Shown: positions 10,239-20,665 of the stretch, in pieces | How the letters are laid out: every line of letters begins with the position of its first letter | Position numbering within the stretch: the first letter of the stretch is position 1 | Assembly (NCBI GenBank): GCA_951394045.1 | Contig: OX595995.1 | Location: forward strand, 1,364,001 to 1,428,000 | Direction of reading: 5' to 3' | Source: Nitzschia sp. DOCU1 | Lineage: Eukaryota > Bacillariophyta > Bacillariophyceae > Bacillariales > Bacillariaceae | DNA: 64,000 bases | Notes under the pieces: generated by a model | Told to the model about the DNA's origin: nothing | The model's input: the letters and a program-made list of their open reading frames with translations, nothing else | Database searches by the model: none | Program-made: the position numbers and the translations under genes

Positions 10239-10838
10239 TTCTGTTTGTGTTTGTGTTTGTGTGTGTTGTGGTCAATGACTTTAGCACATCCTGTGGGCTG
10301 GATCTTCTTCGTTTGGTGAATGCTAGAAGTTCGAAAGGTTATTGTAGCAGATGAGCAATTGTTGTTGCTTCATTTGCTCACAAAGTTTTATGGACAACGA
10401 CGAGAGAGAGAGGCACAAAACGGCGGCTCATCTATCTCCATCGCTTGGCGGTGTGGTCATGGTGGTCGTCGTCGGCAAAATTTGAAAATCGCGTCGCAAA
10501 TGCCCAGTCCGTCCAACGTTCGAGTTTTGGCGAATGACATGTTCGTGACGTGGGCGCCGTCTTGCATATCCCGTTCCAATGGCTACAATGTCTTCGAACT
10601 GTCTCTCATGGTGGAAGAACGGAACTACATGAAGGACATCCCTCAAAACGTTTGCGCATCCGACATTGGACGACTCCTCGATAGAGAGACAATGATAGAG
10701 TTGACAAACGATACTGGGCAAACTACGGTACTGTAGACCACCCTTGAAGCTATAAAAGCGTACTATCGTCGTTATAGAGTAGATACGCAAAAGGGGCCCT
10801 TGGCACCAAAGAACAAGCTGGATGTGCGTCTTGAGAGA
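10239..10838. other. Intergenic, no supported gene
   Basis: 600 bp between the transporter start and the stop of the nucleotidyltransferase gene. Overlapping frames on both strands (10320-10736 plus, 10428-10790 minus) have no family motif. The TG-rich simple repeat at 10241-10268 is probably 5' UTR of the transporter. Confidence 0.5.
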
Positions 10839-13800
10839 CTACGACGAGGCATCGTCACGATCCGACACAACAGGCTCACAAATCCAGTCGATCAACTCCA
10901 TACCAACCATCTTGGTGAGATCCACTGGCTTGTTATTCCACGTACTGCTGGTCTTGCCGCTAGCCACGTCAGCAATCTTCGAGTAGGCAACCGCAAATTC
11001 GCGCCGAATCCGGTGATAATAGCCACCGCGAAGGACATGAGCCACATCATAAAAGGTCTCAAAGGGATCTTCAATGGTAAGTGCGGCACTATAGTTGCGC
11101 CATCCATCCAACTCGGCCTTGACTTCGCGTTCCACGAGACCGTGAGCAAGAGTCGAGTGAAGGCTAACGACATATCGCTTGTAGTCAAATTCGTAGGCGT
11201 AATATCGAAAGAAAGAAGCAAGAAGAATGCCGAGGGAAAGGTCTTGCCCGGGAAAGAGCCGCTGCAAATTTTGTAGCATAGCAGCGTTTGGATGGTAAAA
11301 ATAAGCATTGACGGCTGCCCGCTCTTCGATGGGATGTTGAATAGGCTTTTTGGGAAGGGCTGCGTGTTCCGTGTAGGGGGTGCCTGGCTGCATGCCGGGC
11401 CAATTCGAATCCATCCACTGTAAATTCGGGAGCAAGGGTAGGTTCTGGCCATTATTAGAAGGCGCCTTGTCGCTTTTAGGGGAAGCAGGAGCAACGAGGC
11501 CGTTGCCAGACCGTTGATGGAAGGTCAAGAAATGAAGAAGCATTAAAATGTAGCCATAGCTGCTCAAAGTGTGCCTGGCTGGATTGTTGATATCGCGAGC
11601 CTTGGCCCATCGCTTGATAACGCCAGCCAGAACTCGAGGAACAGGATTGATTTCGGCATACGTTCGGAGTAGGGCAGTGTTAAGAACTGCTAGCGGGTTG
11701 TGCATAGAAAGATCGCATTCCATAAAGGCTTCCTCGCCATCGCCCCCATCGTGCAACGGTTTGGGGCAATTAAACTTGATAACTGGGATCCGGGCTGTCA
11801 ATCTCGCCGTGTCGACTTCTTTCATCCCATTTTCTTCCAAGATCTTTGCAAGTTTGGCCATTTTCGCTGCGCCCGTCGGGTCTTCTTCGTTAGTGATTAC
11901 ATGGCCCGCAGGTATCTGAAGGCACATGTCAAGATCCGACTTGGGAGAGCTGAAATGGAACAAGAATAAGCGAAACGGGTGGTTAGACACTTTTCCACAT
12001 TTCTTTGGAAAAACAGAGTCGATGACAATTTTTGGACTTACCCGAATCCGTTGGCGGATGATCCAAAAATAGCTACTTTGGTTCCTGGGGGGAAGCAGTC
12101 GCACATACTAACAAAGGACTCCATTTCCATTCGAATCATTTCACGCTGACGAAAAATACGATCAGCAGTTGCGTAATTCTCCTGGTACAGCTGCCCCATG
12201 GCTGCAGATAGCTGGTTGAAAACATTGACAGCGGCAGGATTCATTTGTAGGCTTCGACCACGATTTGTGAAGAGAATGTTCTCTAGTGGGTCGGTATTTG
12301 GATCAAAACCCAGACTTCGATGTTGCATCTTCGAGCGCGACTCAGTGCACATACGGACATGGTCTGCTGTGATCGTATGAGGAAGGCTGTTCAGCGGTTC
12401 GTACCACATCTTGCCATCGGCATCACCGGGAACAGCAAACTCCTCCGATAGGGGGCACCAGAGCTCAAACTCGAGTCGGAGCTTGGCGATTAGTTCTCGT
12501 CGAAGGATGACGGACATGGAAGGATTCATGACAACGGCCTTAAGAATGGAAGCGAATGCAAGCTGCGAGTCTCTCCACTTGCGTTCGCACGAGGCTCGCC
12601 CACTTAACAACGTCTTCTGCTTCTCGCGAAAGGCCAGGACAACTTCAGAAGGCTCCTCTTCCGAATCCTCTTCGCCGTCGGTAGACTTGGCCTCGAGTTT
12701 TCCGCTATCCTTCTCCTCCTCTTCGACTTTGGCTTTAAGCTCATCCACTGCATCTTCCAGTTTCTGCAGTTTGGACGTGGTTTTGTGGTACTCGGAGGCG
12801 CACGCATCCAAAACTTTTCGAGCTTCGCAAATGCAGCCCCAAACGGCTCGTCCAGCACCCTCGAGCTGCTGAGCCAATCGTTGCTGCTGGATGGTGGGAG
12901 GGAGTTGGAATTGTTCCAGTACCAAGGACAGTGAATTCAGGGAGGAAAGACTCGTTGGGTTGACTTTCTTGGCCTTGAAGTTGGACAAAATGAAACGAAT
13001 GCTGGACTCAAAGTCCTTGTCGGTCACTCGAACGTTCAACGTTGGACCTGTCGCCAGAGTATAAAGCGGTTCGTCTTGCCAGTACAACCGAAAGACGACG
13101 TGACCTGGAGTGCGAGGGGAGAAAAAAGGCACTGTTCCTACCACAGCATCCTGGACAACTTGAAATGGGTAGTCGGATCGAGATTCACCAGCCGGAGTCA
13201 AGACTTCTTTGGACACAATTGAAGCCTGAGCTCCGTTCTCTGTGCATCCGCGGCGGAAAAGCCCTACCGCCAGGCCATCCAAAAGATCGCGAACTGATGT
13301 GATGTTGGTTTTGTCAGCAGCGTGCTGACGAAGATAAGTCAGAGGTAGCATCCACTGGGCTTTCAACTCCTCCCGTGGGTGGAGATCAAGGACAGTTCCC
13401 ATTGCGGCAGGAACGTTATTGGCAAGAATCTTGCCAGGTTGTTCGTCAAGGTGTGTCCACAGCCGTTTTGGCTGGTATTCCTTTTTGGCGATTGGCTTGG
13501 GAGTGTCCCCTGGGCCGTTAGCAGGAGTATAGGATGCTAGCGCATCCGGTCTTGTGTCCGGGGTAGATAGAGTAGGCAGGGGAGAATGAGAGTTTCGGGA
13601 AGCTTCAGGGGTCGGCATGGTACTTGCCAGTCCTGGTGGCGGAGCACCACTCGCCCAGCTGGACGCCCCGGCAGATGGTGGTTGGGGGGAGAATTCGCGT
13701 GGCGTGGGAGTGTGCGAAAATAATGGGGACTGCCCGTTGTTCATTTGCGGGTTGGAGGTGGGGAAGAGGGGCGAGAACGGAGATGCCGATGCCGGGTTTC

Positions 13801-14806
13801 CATGACCCATCTGACCTGGAACGCCTTGCCTCGGCGGGGTTATGGGTTGCCGAGCTGGTTTACCAAAGGGGTCAAATGGTGACGGTGGCTGAGCATGTTG
13901 AGGCTGCCCGAAAAGACGACTTTGTGGAGTGTGCGTGGCATTAGAAGGATCGTATCTGTTTCGGTTTGCAGGGCTAGATCCGATAGGAGCACCACCGATC
14001 GCCGCAGGAGGGCGGATTTGAGATATCCCAGGCATTTCTACGACTGGATCGTCATCCGCAATCAAACCCATCATATCCCGTTCCAATGCATCCATCGCAT
14101 CGAGAGGTCGATCAGTTTGCATCGCCATAGAAGACATTCCGCTATGGTAAGCAAAAGGGTTGGGGGAGACACCACCGTCGCTGCTGAAACCGGAAACTGG
14201 TGGTGGAGGCTGGGTCGGTCTTTGAGGTGTCACAGGCTGCACTGGCATATTGGTCACCGGCCGCGGAACTTCGACAGGGGGAGGAGCTACGGGCGATCTT
14301 GAGCCCTGGGATGTGGCACCACTGCTCTGCTTCTCTCTTGCGAGAAAGTCTCGAGCGGCCCTCAAGAATGCCTGCTGGTCATTGCTCGTTTGGTAACTTT
14401 CGTGAATAGTCATTGCCTCCAAGTTGTCTCCTTTGAGATATGGCATAAAAGCTATTAAGACCTCCTGAAAAATGAATCGGCGGTGAGAGTATACATTCAA
14501 ACGGATAGAAGCAACATCTTTGTTTTCCTTTGCTGCACTCGTTTACCCCAACGCCAGCTGTGGACTCACCTCATCTCTTAACTCCGGCAGACTGAGCGCC
14601 ACCGGGCTCCCTCCATTGACTGGCACACTAGTATTGTTCGAAGTGCCATTGCTTGAGTTATTCGTACTATTCCGATCATTGGATCGTTTGTTGTTTGATC
14701 GACCTCGTCCCCGTCCTCGGCCACCACCTCGTCCACGTCCTCGCCCGCCGCCTCCACGAGGACCGCCGCCGCGTTTGGCATTCGATGGGCTGCTATTCGA
14801 GGACAT
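10839..14806 (-). CDS. Cid1-type non-canonical poly(A)/poly(U) polymerase
   Basis: Three exons on the minus strand: 14806-14570, 14464-12042 and 11949-10839. Introns of 105 bp (GTGAGT...TTTTTCAG) and 92 bp (GTAAGT...ATTTCAG) keep frame, giving 1256 residues. The second intron splits the catalytic motif; splicing restores GS-x-ANGFGSPKSDLD with metal-binding D892 and D894, and the third Asp is D966 in ECDLS. Then come HNPLAVLNTALL and a PAP-associated region (about 1095-1220) with SFFRYYAYEFDY and IEDPFETFYDVAH. This order defines Cid1/TUT-type enzymes that add U or A to RNA 3' ends. Residues 10-40 are an Arg-Gly box; residues 90-400 are Pro/Ser/Gln-rich and disordered; about 640-690 is charged coiled coil. 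A central region (about 425-640) is not recognised. U versus A specificity cannot be read here. Confidence 0.9.
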
Positions 14807-15503
14807 GATAGCTACTGCTGGAATTCAGACACCAGCCAACCTCCATTCACCGATCCGAGGCCAGCACGGTTGACACACTAAGGCTGTGGACAGCCTCGAA
14901 GGTTATTCACAATGGATCTCAAAGGCAAACCAGGCACTATTTCCTGAAACGGTTCCATCGATGTGCATCAAGGTCATAATGCCATTGTTTGACTTCGGGA
15001 GTTTGGCTTTTTCGACACAACGGATCACTTTTTCCGATGTCCCCACCCGCCCGTCGTGCCTTGTAGAATTCTACAAGGAAAAGATACCAAATGAAGTCCG
15101 TGACCGAGACTCGTGAATTGGACGTGTCTCCGTTCGCCGTGTGATAGGCAAACACGTGCCATTTCCGCGAGGTCCCACTTGCGCGAGCACGTTTCTGGGT
15201 CCATCGAGTCATCGAATGGGCGCGCGCTTTTCCACGACTACGATGACCATTTGATGGAAGGGAGGCAGATTCTTGCATCATGATGAATGCATCGTTATCG
15301 TATCGACGACCATGGTGACCCATGAGTTCCTAATTGTACATCTCGAGAATACCTCTACTACGGGCAACGTCACCGACCACAACTGCTTTATCTTCCTCCA
15401 AGCACTTTAAGCATTCCTCCTGCGTTGAATATCAAACGCCTGAACCAAGTCAACGCATCCTACTCGACTGTGCATCCAAACCCAACGTTCCCGAAGTGCA
15501 ACC
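14807..15503. promoter_or_regulatory. Divergent upstream region
   Basis: Nearly 700 bp between two divergent ATG codons, so both promoters should lie here. A 128-codon minus frame (14937-15323) has no recognised motif and I do not call it a gene. No TATA box or repeat stood out. Confidence 0.4.
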
Positions 15504-16031
15504 ATGGTGCTGAATGCCAGAATTGAAATCGACACCAAAGAGGTGCCATACAAAGTGAAGCGAGAAATGCCGTCTCTTCTTGAATCCTATTTTGATAAAG
15601 ACAGAGAGTGGAAAAATTTCTGTGACAGTTTGGATCGAAGACTTCGACCGTACGAAGAAATCAAGGCCGTATGGATGATTCTGGGCGTCGTCTTTACAGT
15701 CTTATCCTTGGGAATTATTGTGGGGATTGTGTTACGATTTGTCCTGGTGGATGACGAACAGCTGGGAGTTATTCTGCTTGGCTCCTTGTTTGGAGGAGCC
15801 TTTCTGGTGTTCTCGGCGTACTTCTTCCTGATGCAAGCCTTGGTGGTGAAACCGTTGGGCAACATGGGGCAAGATGTCACGGCGTTTTGTCATGAGACTG
15901 CGGCCAAGTGGGATAGTATAGAATTTCAGTTTGAAACCAGTTCCAAGTGCAGTGTTTACTGGGATTCAGATTTTAATGCTTGGATCAATGTGACGTCGAC
16001 CGATCCCGTGGATGGAGCTAGTGGGCTTTGA
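15504..16031 (+). CDS. Two-pass membrane protein, unknown function
   Basis: 175 residues. The ATG at 15504 sits in a near-ideal context (ACCATGG). Hydrophobic spans at about residues 55-80 and 88-114 are separated by a short acidic turn (VDDEQ), giving a hairpin topology. The N-terminal 50 residues are charged and likely cytosolic. The C-terminal part (about 120-175) has Cys, Trp and Tyr residues (CSVYWDSDFNAWINV) and could be a small soluble domain. I do not recognise the family. Confidence 0.65.
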   Translation: MVLNARIEIDTKEVPYKVKREMPSLLESYFDKDREWKNFCDSLDRRLRPYEEIKAVWMILGVVFTVLSLGIIVGIVLRFVLVDDEQLGVILLGSLFGGAFLVFSAYFFLMQALVVKPLGNMGQDVTAFCHETAAKWDSIEFQFETSSKCSVYWDSDFNAWINVTSTDPVDGASGL

Positions 16032-16922
16032 TGACAGTGGTTCAATGATAATGCAAGAAAGCTACATTGAGAATAATGATCTGTATTTCGTTGGATATCT
16101 ACAATCTCCAAGTCCAAGAAAGCCATCGCTGCGAGAAGCGTTTGGGTAGCTGGAATGGATGGGTTTGGTGGAACAAGATATTACTCTAGCTTTATTCTTG
16201 GACTCGTAGTGATGAGAGCATGAGAAAGTCTGGTAGTAGCAACGAATAAATATTGTCTTGAGTCCGTTGAATAGAGAGAATTGTGATAGTAGTGTGCCAG
16301 GAGTACGGGAGAGGAAGACTAGTACAGCCAGTACTCCTGTCCCTAAAGTACTACTACTAGCGCCTCTTAGGTCGTCAACACACAATCTTTCTTGATGGAG
16401 TTAAGTTGATGCTGCTATTCCTCGTTGCATTATAGTGCATCCGAGCCTGGTGCGTACCGGGTACTCTTACTAAATTCAAGCTTAGTGCTGCCTTGCACTG
16501 TTTTCGACCATTTAGTTGCAACTTACGCATGTTTATATCGATAGAATTTATGGATGTAGCAGATGACGCAGACAGAAATCCATCAGTCGTCGGGACACCT
16601 CTTGTTCGCGATCTCGCCAAGCGAACAGTGCGGTACTGTCTGTACCATGGTACCTCGTTAGAGAACCGAAAATACCCCAGGTAGAGTTTGTCCGCAGAAG
16701 CCTACGAACCCGAGAATGAGAGCGAAAACTGTCCTGGGACGAAACTGCCGTCACAGTCTATCGCCACTAGCGCAAATAAAATGTACTGTTGCTGATTATA
16801 CTGGGCGGTGCTGTACAGCACATCTCCATTACTATACAAGTTTGATGTTTTCAGCTGGCATAGCAAAGCGGTTCTCACTTTCGGGAAAGGCTATAATCTG
16901 CATTTGAGACTAGAAGGCCCGC
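16032..16922. other. Intergenic, no supported gene
   Basis: 891 bp with short overlapping frames only. It contains a tactactactagcgcc word near 16348, part of the CTAG-type motif set seen across the window. Confidence 0.5.
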
Positions 16923-17876
16923 ATGACCGTTCGCAGAGAATTCGATTCTCAATTATTCTCTTGCATCTTCAACGCGAGCAAATACGTAACCGGCAAATGG
17001 AAACCCGTGATAGTTCGAGACCCTGTCAGTTCTCAAGGAGAACCGATCAAGCGTGCGGCATGGATGCTGACAGGATCGCACTTCACATCCGCTCAGAGTG
17101 TCGGATTTCCCATAAAAACAACCAAACCACCATTTTCTACAAAGCACCAAGGAACCATGAACTGCGTCCTTGAATTGAACAACAAAGCCATTCGTTGCCT
17201 GCAAGACGACAATGCATTTGAAGCTTGCAATCTATTAACTGTTGCCTCTGGGCTCTGTCTCGAAGCCACTGAGGGGCAGGCAAGAAAGAGGAAGCGAATG
17301 GTTCATCGTGATCACATTATCTCGTGGGTAAACTTTTCCGTGGAGTGCACAGTAATCGACAAAGGAGACGAGGACAGTGGCAACCCTAGTTTATACCATT
17401 TCGCCCCAGCAATCCGAAAACCTTGCTGCCAAGAACGATTTGCCACAAACGGGACGTGCTGCCAGTGCCGGGACGACTCCAATGTGTGCCCGTGTAGCAT
17501 TTCGCCTGTCGTTTGGTACAATCTTGCCCTTAGCTGCCAGATCTTGGGTGGAAAGGCTGGCTCCAGCGCCGACGACCGAGACTTCTACCTAATGCGCAGC
17601 CTCTATCTGTACGAAAAGGTTTTAAAGTTGTGTTCACACGAGCGGGCGACTGAATCAGGGGGGCTGGCAAACCTACGGATGGCCGTTTTGAACAATCTTG
17701 CTTGCATTCATCACGAAATGGGACGACAGAAGGATTGCTTTGAGATCATGAAGTGCCTCAAACAGAACCTTCAGACTTTCTCTCGGCGAAACCCAAGACG
17801 TCACATGAGGAACTGGAGGATCTTTCATGTCAATCTCATGATGATGGGCTCAAGCAGGCCTGCTCCTGCAGCTTAA
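16923..17876 (+). CDS. TPR-like Cys-containing protein
   Basis: 317 residues from ATG at 16923; a more compact start at ATG 17157 (MNCVLELNNKAI) is possible and begins at the first helix pair. Helical pairs follow the TPR pattern: LNNKAIRCLQDDNAFEACNLL, WYNLALSCQILG, YLYEKVLKL, and MAVLNNLACIHHEMGRQKDCFEIMKCL. Between them lies a Cys-rich insert (CCQERF..TCCQC..CPC, about residues 169-197). This spaced A-N-L/N-N-L pattern is frequent in diatom proteins of unknown role, probably protein-binding scaffolds. The last residues (FHVNLMMMG..PAPAA) resemble the usual end of such proteins, so the frame is intact. Confidence 0.65.
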   Translation: MTVRREFDSQLFSCIFNASKYVTGKWKPVIVRDPVSSQGEPIKRAAWMLTGSHFTSAQSVGFPIKTTKPPFSTKHQGTMNCVLELNNKAIRCLQDDNAFEACNLLTVASGLCLEATEGQARKRKRMVHRDHIISWVNFSVECTVIDKGDEDSGNPSLYHFAPAIRKPCCQERFATNGTCCQCRDDSNVCPCSISPVVWYNLALSCQILGGKAGSSADDRDFYLMRSLYLYEKVLKLCSHERATESGGLANLRMAVLNNLACIHHEMGRQKDCFEIMKCLKQNLQTFSRRNPRRHMRNWRIFHVNLMMMGSSRPAPAA

Positions 17877-18586
17877 CGTGGCTTGACAATGCCAGCACGA
17901 CAAAAACGGTACCGGGCGATACTTGTTTGAGCTCTTAAGATTGACCTAACATAACTGCCGTACTTTAGTCGACATTGTTTATCATATTCTTGCACCAACC
18001 TTCTTGGGTGGTTCGAGGGAGGAGTTCAGACTTTGTACCAGTGTCGATAGGAGGGTGTCAGATCCATCTAGATGTCGCCCATCGCTATTTTTGAGTCGAC
18101 GATCATTATGATATACAATCTGCCAGTAGTAAGATACTGATCGGAGAAGTAATCTACGCTACTTTAATAGTAGTACCTGGTACTACTCTAGTGGAGCTAG
18201 AGGAGCTACCGGTAGTAGCTAGCAATGGCCGTGTTCGGGTGCATAAAAGGGAGGTCCGACCATGCGCAACCTGACAGGTGCTGGCAGGGGCGACGGGTTC
18301 GGTACGACTGACGTCGCGTTTGGTTCTCTGCAATCAACAATTAGTAGGAGAAAGAACTGCATTTGGCATTAAAATTCTGGGTACTGACTGTCTCTGATAC
18401 ACGATTTCCTCCTAAGAAGACGAACACCATCTTGAGGTGCTTGAATGTCAATAGGTTTCGTTAAATCCGCGCCGCTGTCGACGGGGGTTCACTATGAAAG
18501 TACCGGTAGTTTCAAAGTCACTCGCAAAGGCTAATTGTGCCGATTTCGCGGAGGCGATTCGCTCACTCTTTTGCGCGAACGGCCAA
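17877..18586. other. Intergenic, CTAG-rich, no gene
   Basis: No supported reading frame. The stretch 18160-18230 is dense in tagtag/ctag words (tagtagctagcaatgg). Confidence 0.5.
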
Positions 18587-18612
18587 GCTACAGCCAGACA
18601 CAAATGGATTTT
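18587..18612 (+). repeat. Left terminal inverted repeat
   Basis: 26 bp, an exact reverse complement of the rebuilt right end. The flanking sequence further out does not match clearly. Confidence 0.75.
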
Positions 18613-19432
18613 CGCCCGAAAATTACCAAACCACGAGCGACATCGCGTGTCGACTACATCGAATGGGACTCAAATGGATTTTTTTCAGGACTAAAAACGA
18701 CTCGATGACGTTCGGACGTCGATTGCTTCACGACAACCTTGATTTTGAAACTAATAACACTTCTCGCTTCTCAAACTAACAGTACTGTCGAGGTTTGTCA
18801 TGTGGTGGTTTGGTCAGAAGTGTATTTTTGGTTGTGGTGTACCCCTCTTCATTCGGCATGGTGTTGTTCGTCGCGATTCTTGCCGTGAGGCAGAGTCAGA
18901 CGAAATCATTGAAGGGTGATGTAAAATGTCACCGGCCCAACCGCGAGAGATCAATGGATGTCTACAGATATCCATTGTCGATATTGTTTGCATTTATTGA
19001 TGGGTGTAATACCCTATAATTGTGGTATTTGGGTTGTCTCGCAATATCAAAATGGTAACTAATACTCAAATGTACTATCGGTCGTTCGGCACGTCTAACC
19101 AATCGATTGTTCGTCTCATTGATACAGGTATTTTGTTTGGTCCTCAGACGGAATTAATGAGAGAGTTTTGACCAAGTACTGGCCCGAAATGCAATGAGTA
19201 AGTCTAGTTTATTTGGAACCTATTTACTATGTCTTGTCTTTTGGTATCGCTATGCGTCTCACGTTGCCTGACGATTTTAATTCGAACCTTTGAAATCCTG
19301 GTTCTATTCGATTTGTCACGAGTAAGTATGCCTCTTGTATTATGTTTAGAAGTACTGTACTGCTATGCCTCTCGCGAATCTGACGATTTTGAATTCATAT
19401 CTGTCTATTTGATCTAGAGTCTATTTCTAGTT

Positions 19433-20071
19433 TTATGTCTGTGGCTTTTGACGAAGTCCAAATACTTCGAATCCAAACGATCTGGATACATTCTCCCGTG
19501 GGTCGATGCAAAGGTCATAGGTAAGTTCTGCGAGATATGCAACCATTGCAAGTCTTTTGTCGTACATCGAACCGCTCATTCTCGACTTCTCAAGTTCATT
19601 AGTAGTCTCGATTGGCCATAGGAAGATGTCATCCTCCCCTCTTCCAACCAACGACTCTACGGCTTCAGTATCGTCGAGCCTCCAACCAAAGGCAACGACT
19701 TGTCGGAGGTCTTCGAAGTTCCCTTTGCGAGCAGTCTGTTGTGTGACCTCTCGCGAAGGGTACGTAGAGTAGAGTATGTTCTTGAGAAGTTCCGGGTCTT
19801 GGAGTTTGCTTGCGGCTGCGTGCAGTTCTTGATGTCGAGCCACCCGGTTGAGATCACGTTTGGATGGTCGATTATTCAAAGTGTTCCGGATATCACGCAA
19901 AACATTTGCTTGCTTCCTTTGGACGTCGACGATACTCTTGTTCTCAAGATGTGCAGCCAAGGTTCTGTCGTTCATGGATTTGCGTGGCTTTTGCACATCA
20001 TCCTCACTACCAGTACCGGTATGGCTGTTACTACCAGCCGGCGCGGATCTGGCGTTGCGAGAAGAACTCAT
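19433..20071 (-). CDS. Unknown 212-residue ORF inside inverted-repeat unit
   Basis: ATG at 20071 to a stop at 19433. The N-terminal 40 residues are Ser/Gly/Asn-rich. Residues about 40-95 are charged and helical (LENKSIVDVQRKQANVLRDI) and could form a coiled coil. The remainder has mixed hydrophobic segments (VVAFGWRLDDTEAVESLVG, LAMVAYLAELTYDL). No transposase acidic triad, zinc finger or Myb repeat is evident. Its position between the inverted repeats suggests it is an element-borne accessory protein; this is inference. It could also be a captured host fragment. Confidence 0.5.
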   Translation of the reverse strand: MSSSRNARSAPAGSNSHTGTGSEDDVQKPRKSMNDRTLAAHLENKSIVDVQRKQANVLRDIRNTLNNRPSKRDLNRVARHQELHAAASKLQDPELLKNILYSTYPSREVTQQTARKGNFEDLRQVVAFGWRLDDTEAVESLVGRGEDDIFLWPIETTNELEKSRMSGSMYDKRLAMVAYLAELTYDLCIDPRENVSRSFGFEVFGLRQKPQT

Positions 20072-20331
20072 TGCATCTAGTCTAGAATACAACTAAGGAA
20101 TAGATACCATTGTCATTCTATAGAATAGATCATGAATTTGTTGCATTCGGCAATGCGCGCCATCATCATTGGAAGCGGTATGATGAATGAGCCAATCGTG
20201 CGTCGGTGCAACATTCGGAGAGTCCATTTGATCAAATTTGTGGGATGGCCGGCGGGAGAGCCAGCCATCCGAAATCATTTTGGTCGAATGGAGACGTTCT
20301 CTGCCTTCCGAATCAAAATCCATTTAGGTCC

Positions 20332-20354
20332 AAAATCCATTTGTGTCTGGCTGT
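20332..20354 (-). repeat. Right terminal inverted repeat, interrupted
   Basis: Matches the reverse complement of 18587-18612 up to the copia insertion point; the last three bases continue at 26999-27001 after the copia and its repeated target GCTGT (26994-26998). Confidence 0.7.
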
Positions 20355-20553
20355 GTGTAAAGTTTCCTGTAACTTACTTGTTTCCTAATGATGATACTCT
20401 GATGTAAAGCTATAGACAACCTATCCTTGATAGACCAAGACTAAATTGTGCCATTGTCGGCTTACGTATCCAGCTTTCCATTGTTCCGATGACCGTCGCG
20501 CATCTAGCGTGTGGTTGACTAGATTGACTTCCAGTCACGTCCATATTCGAACA
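20354..20553 (-). repeat. 3' LTR
   Basis: 200 bp, identical by eye to 26794-26993. On the element strand it starts TGTTCGAATATGG and ends TTTACACA, so it has the usual TG...CA ends. Position 20354 may belong to either the LTR or the target duplication. Confidence 0.95.
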
Positions 20554-20554
20554 G

Positions 20555-20562
20555 TCCCTTTG
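20555..20562 (-). other. Polypurine tract
   Basis: On the element strand the bases before the 3' LTR read CAAAGGGA, followed by C and the LTR start TGTTCG. This is the expected place and composition for plus-strand priming. Confidence 0.7.
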
Positions 20563-20665
20563 ATGGTGCAGCTTCACAGTAGCTAGCCATCAACCTTCGA
20601 ATCGGGTAATAGTACCTGGTTTATATTCGACGCAATGCCAGGAGGTACCGCCGCGTTGCGGAAAC

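Noticed and set aside
10320..10736. 138-codon plus frame and 120-codon minus frame
   Set aside because: They overlap each other on opposite strands and neither resembles a known protein.
14937..15323. 128-codon minus frame in a divergent promoter region
   Set aside because: Ends in the promoter zone of the nucleotidyltransferase gene and has no recognisable domain.
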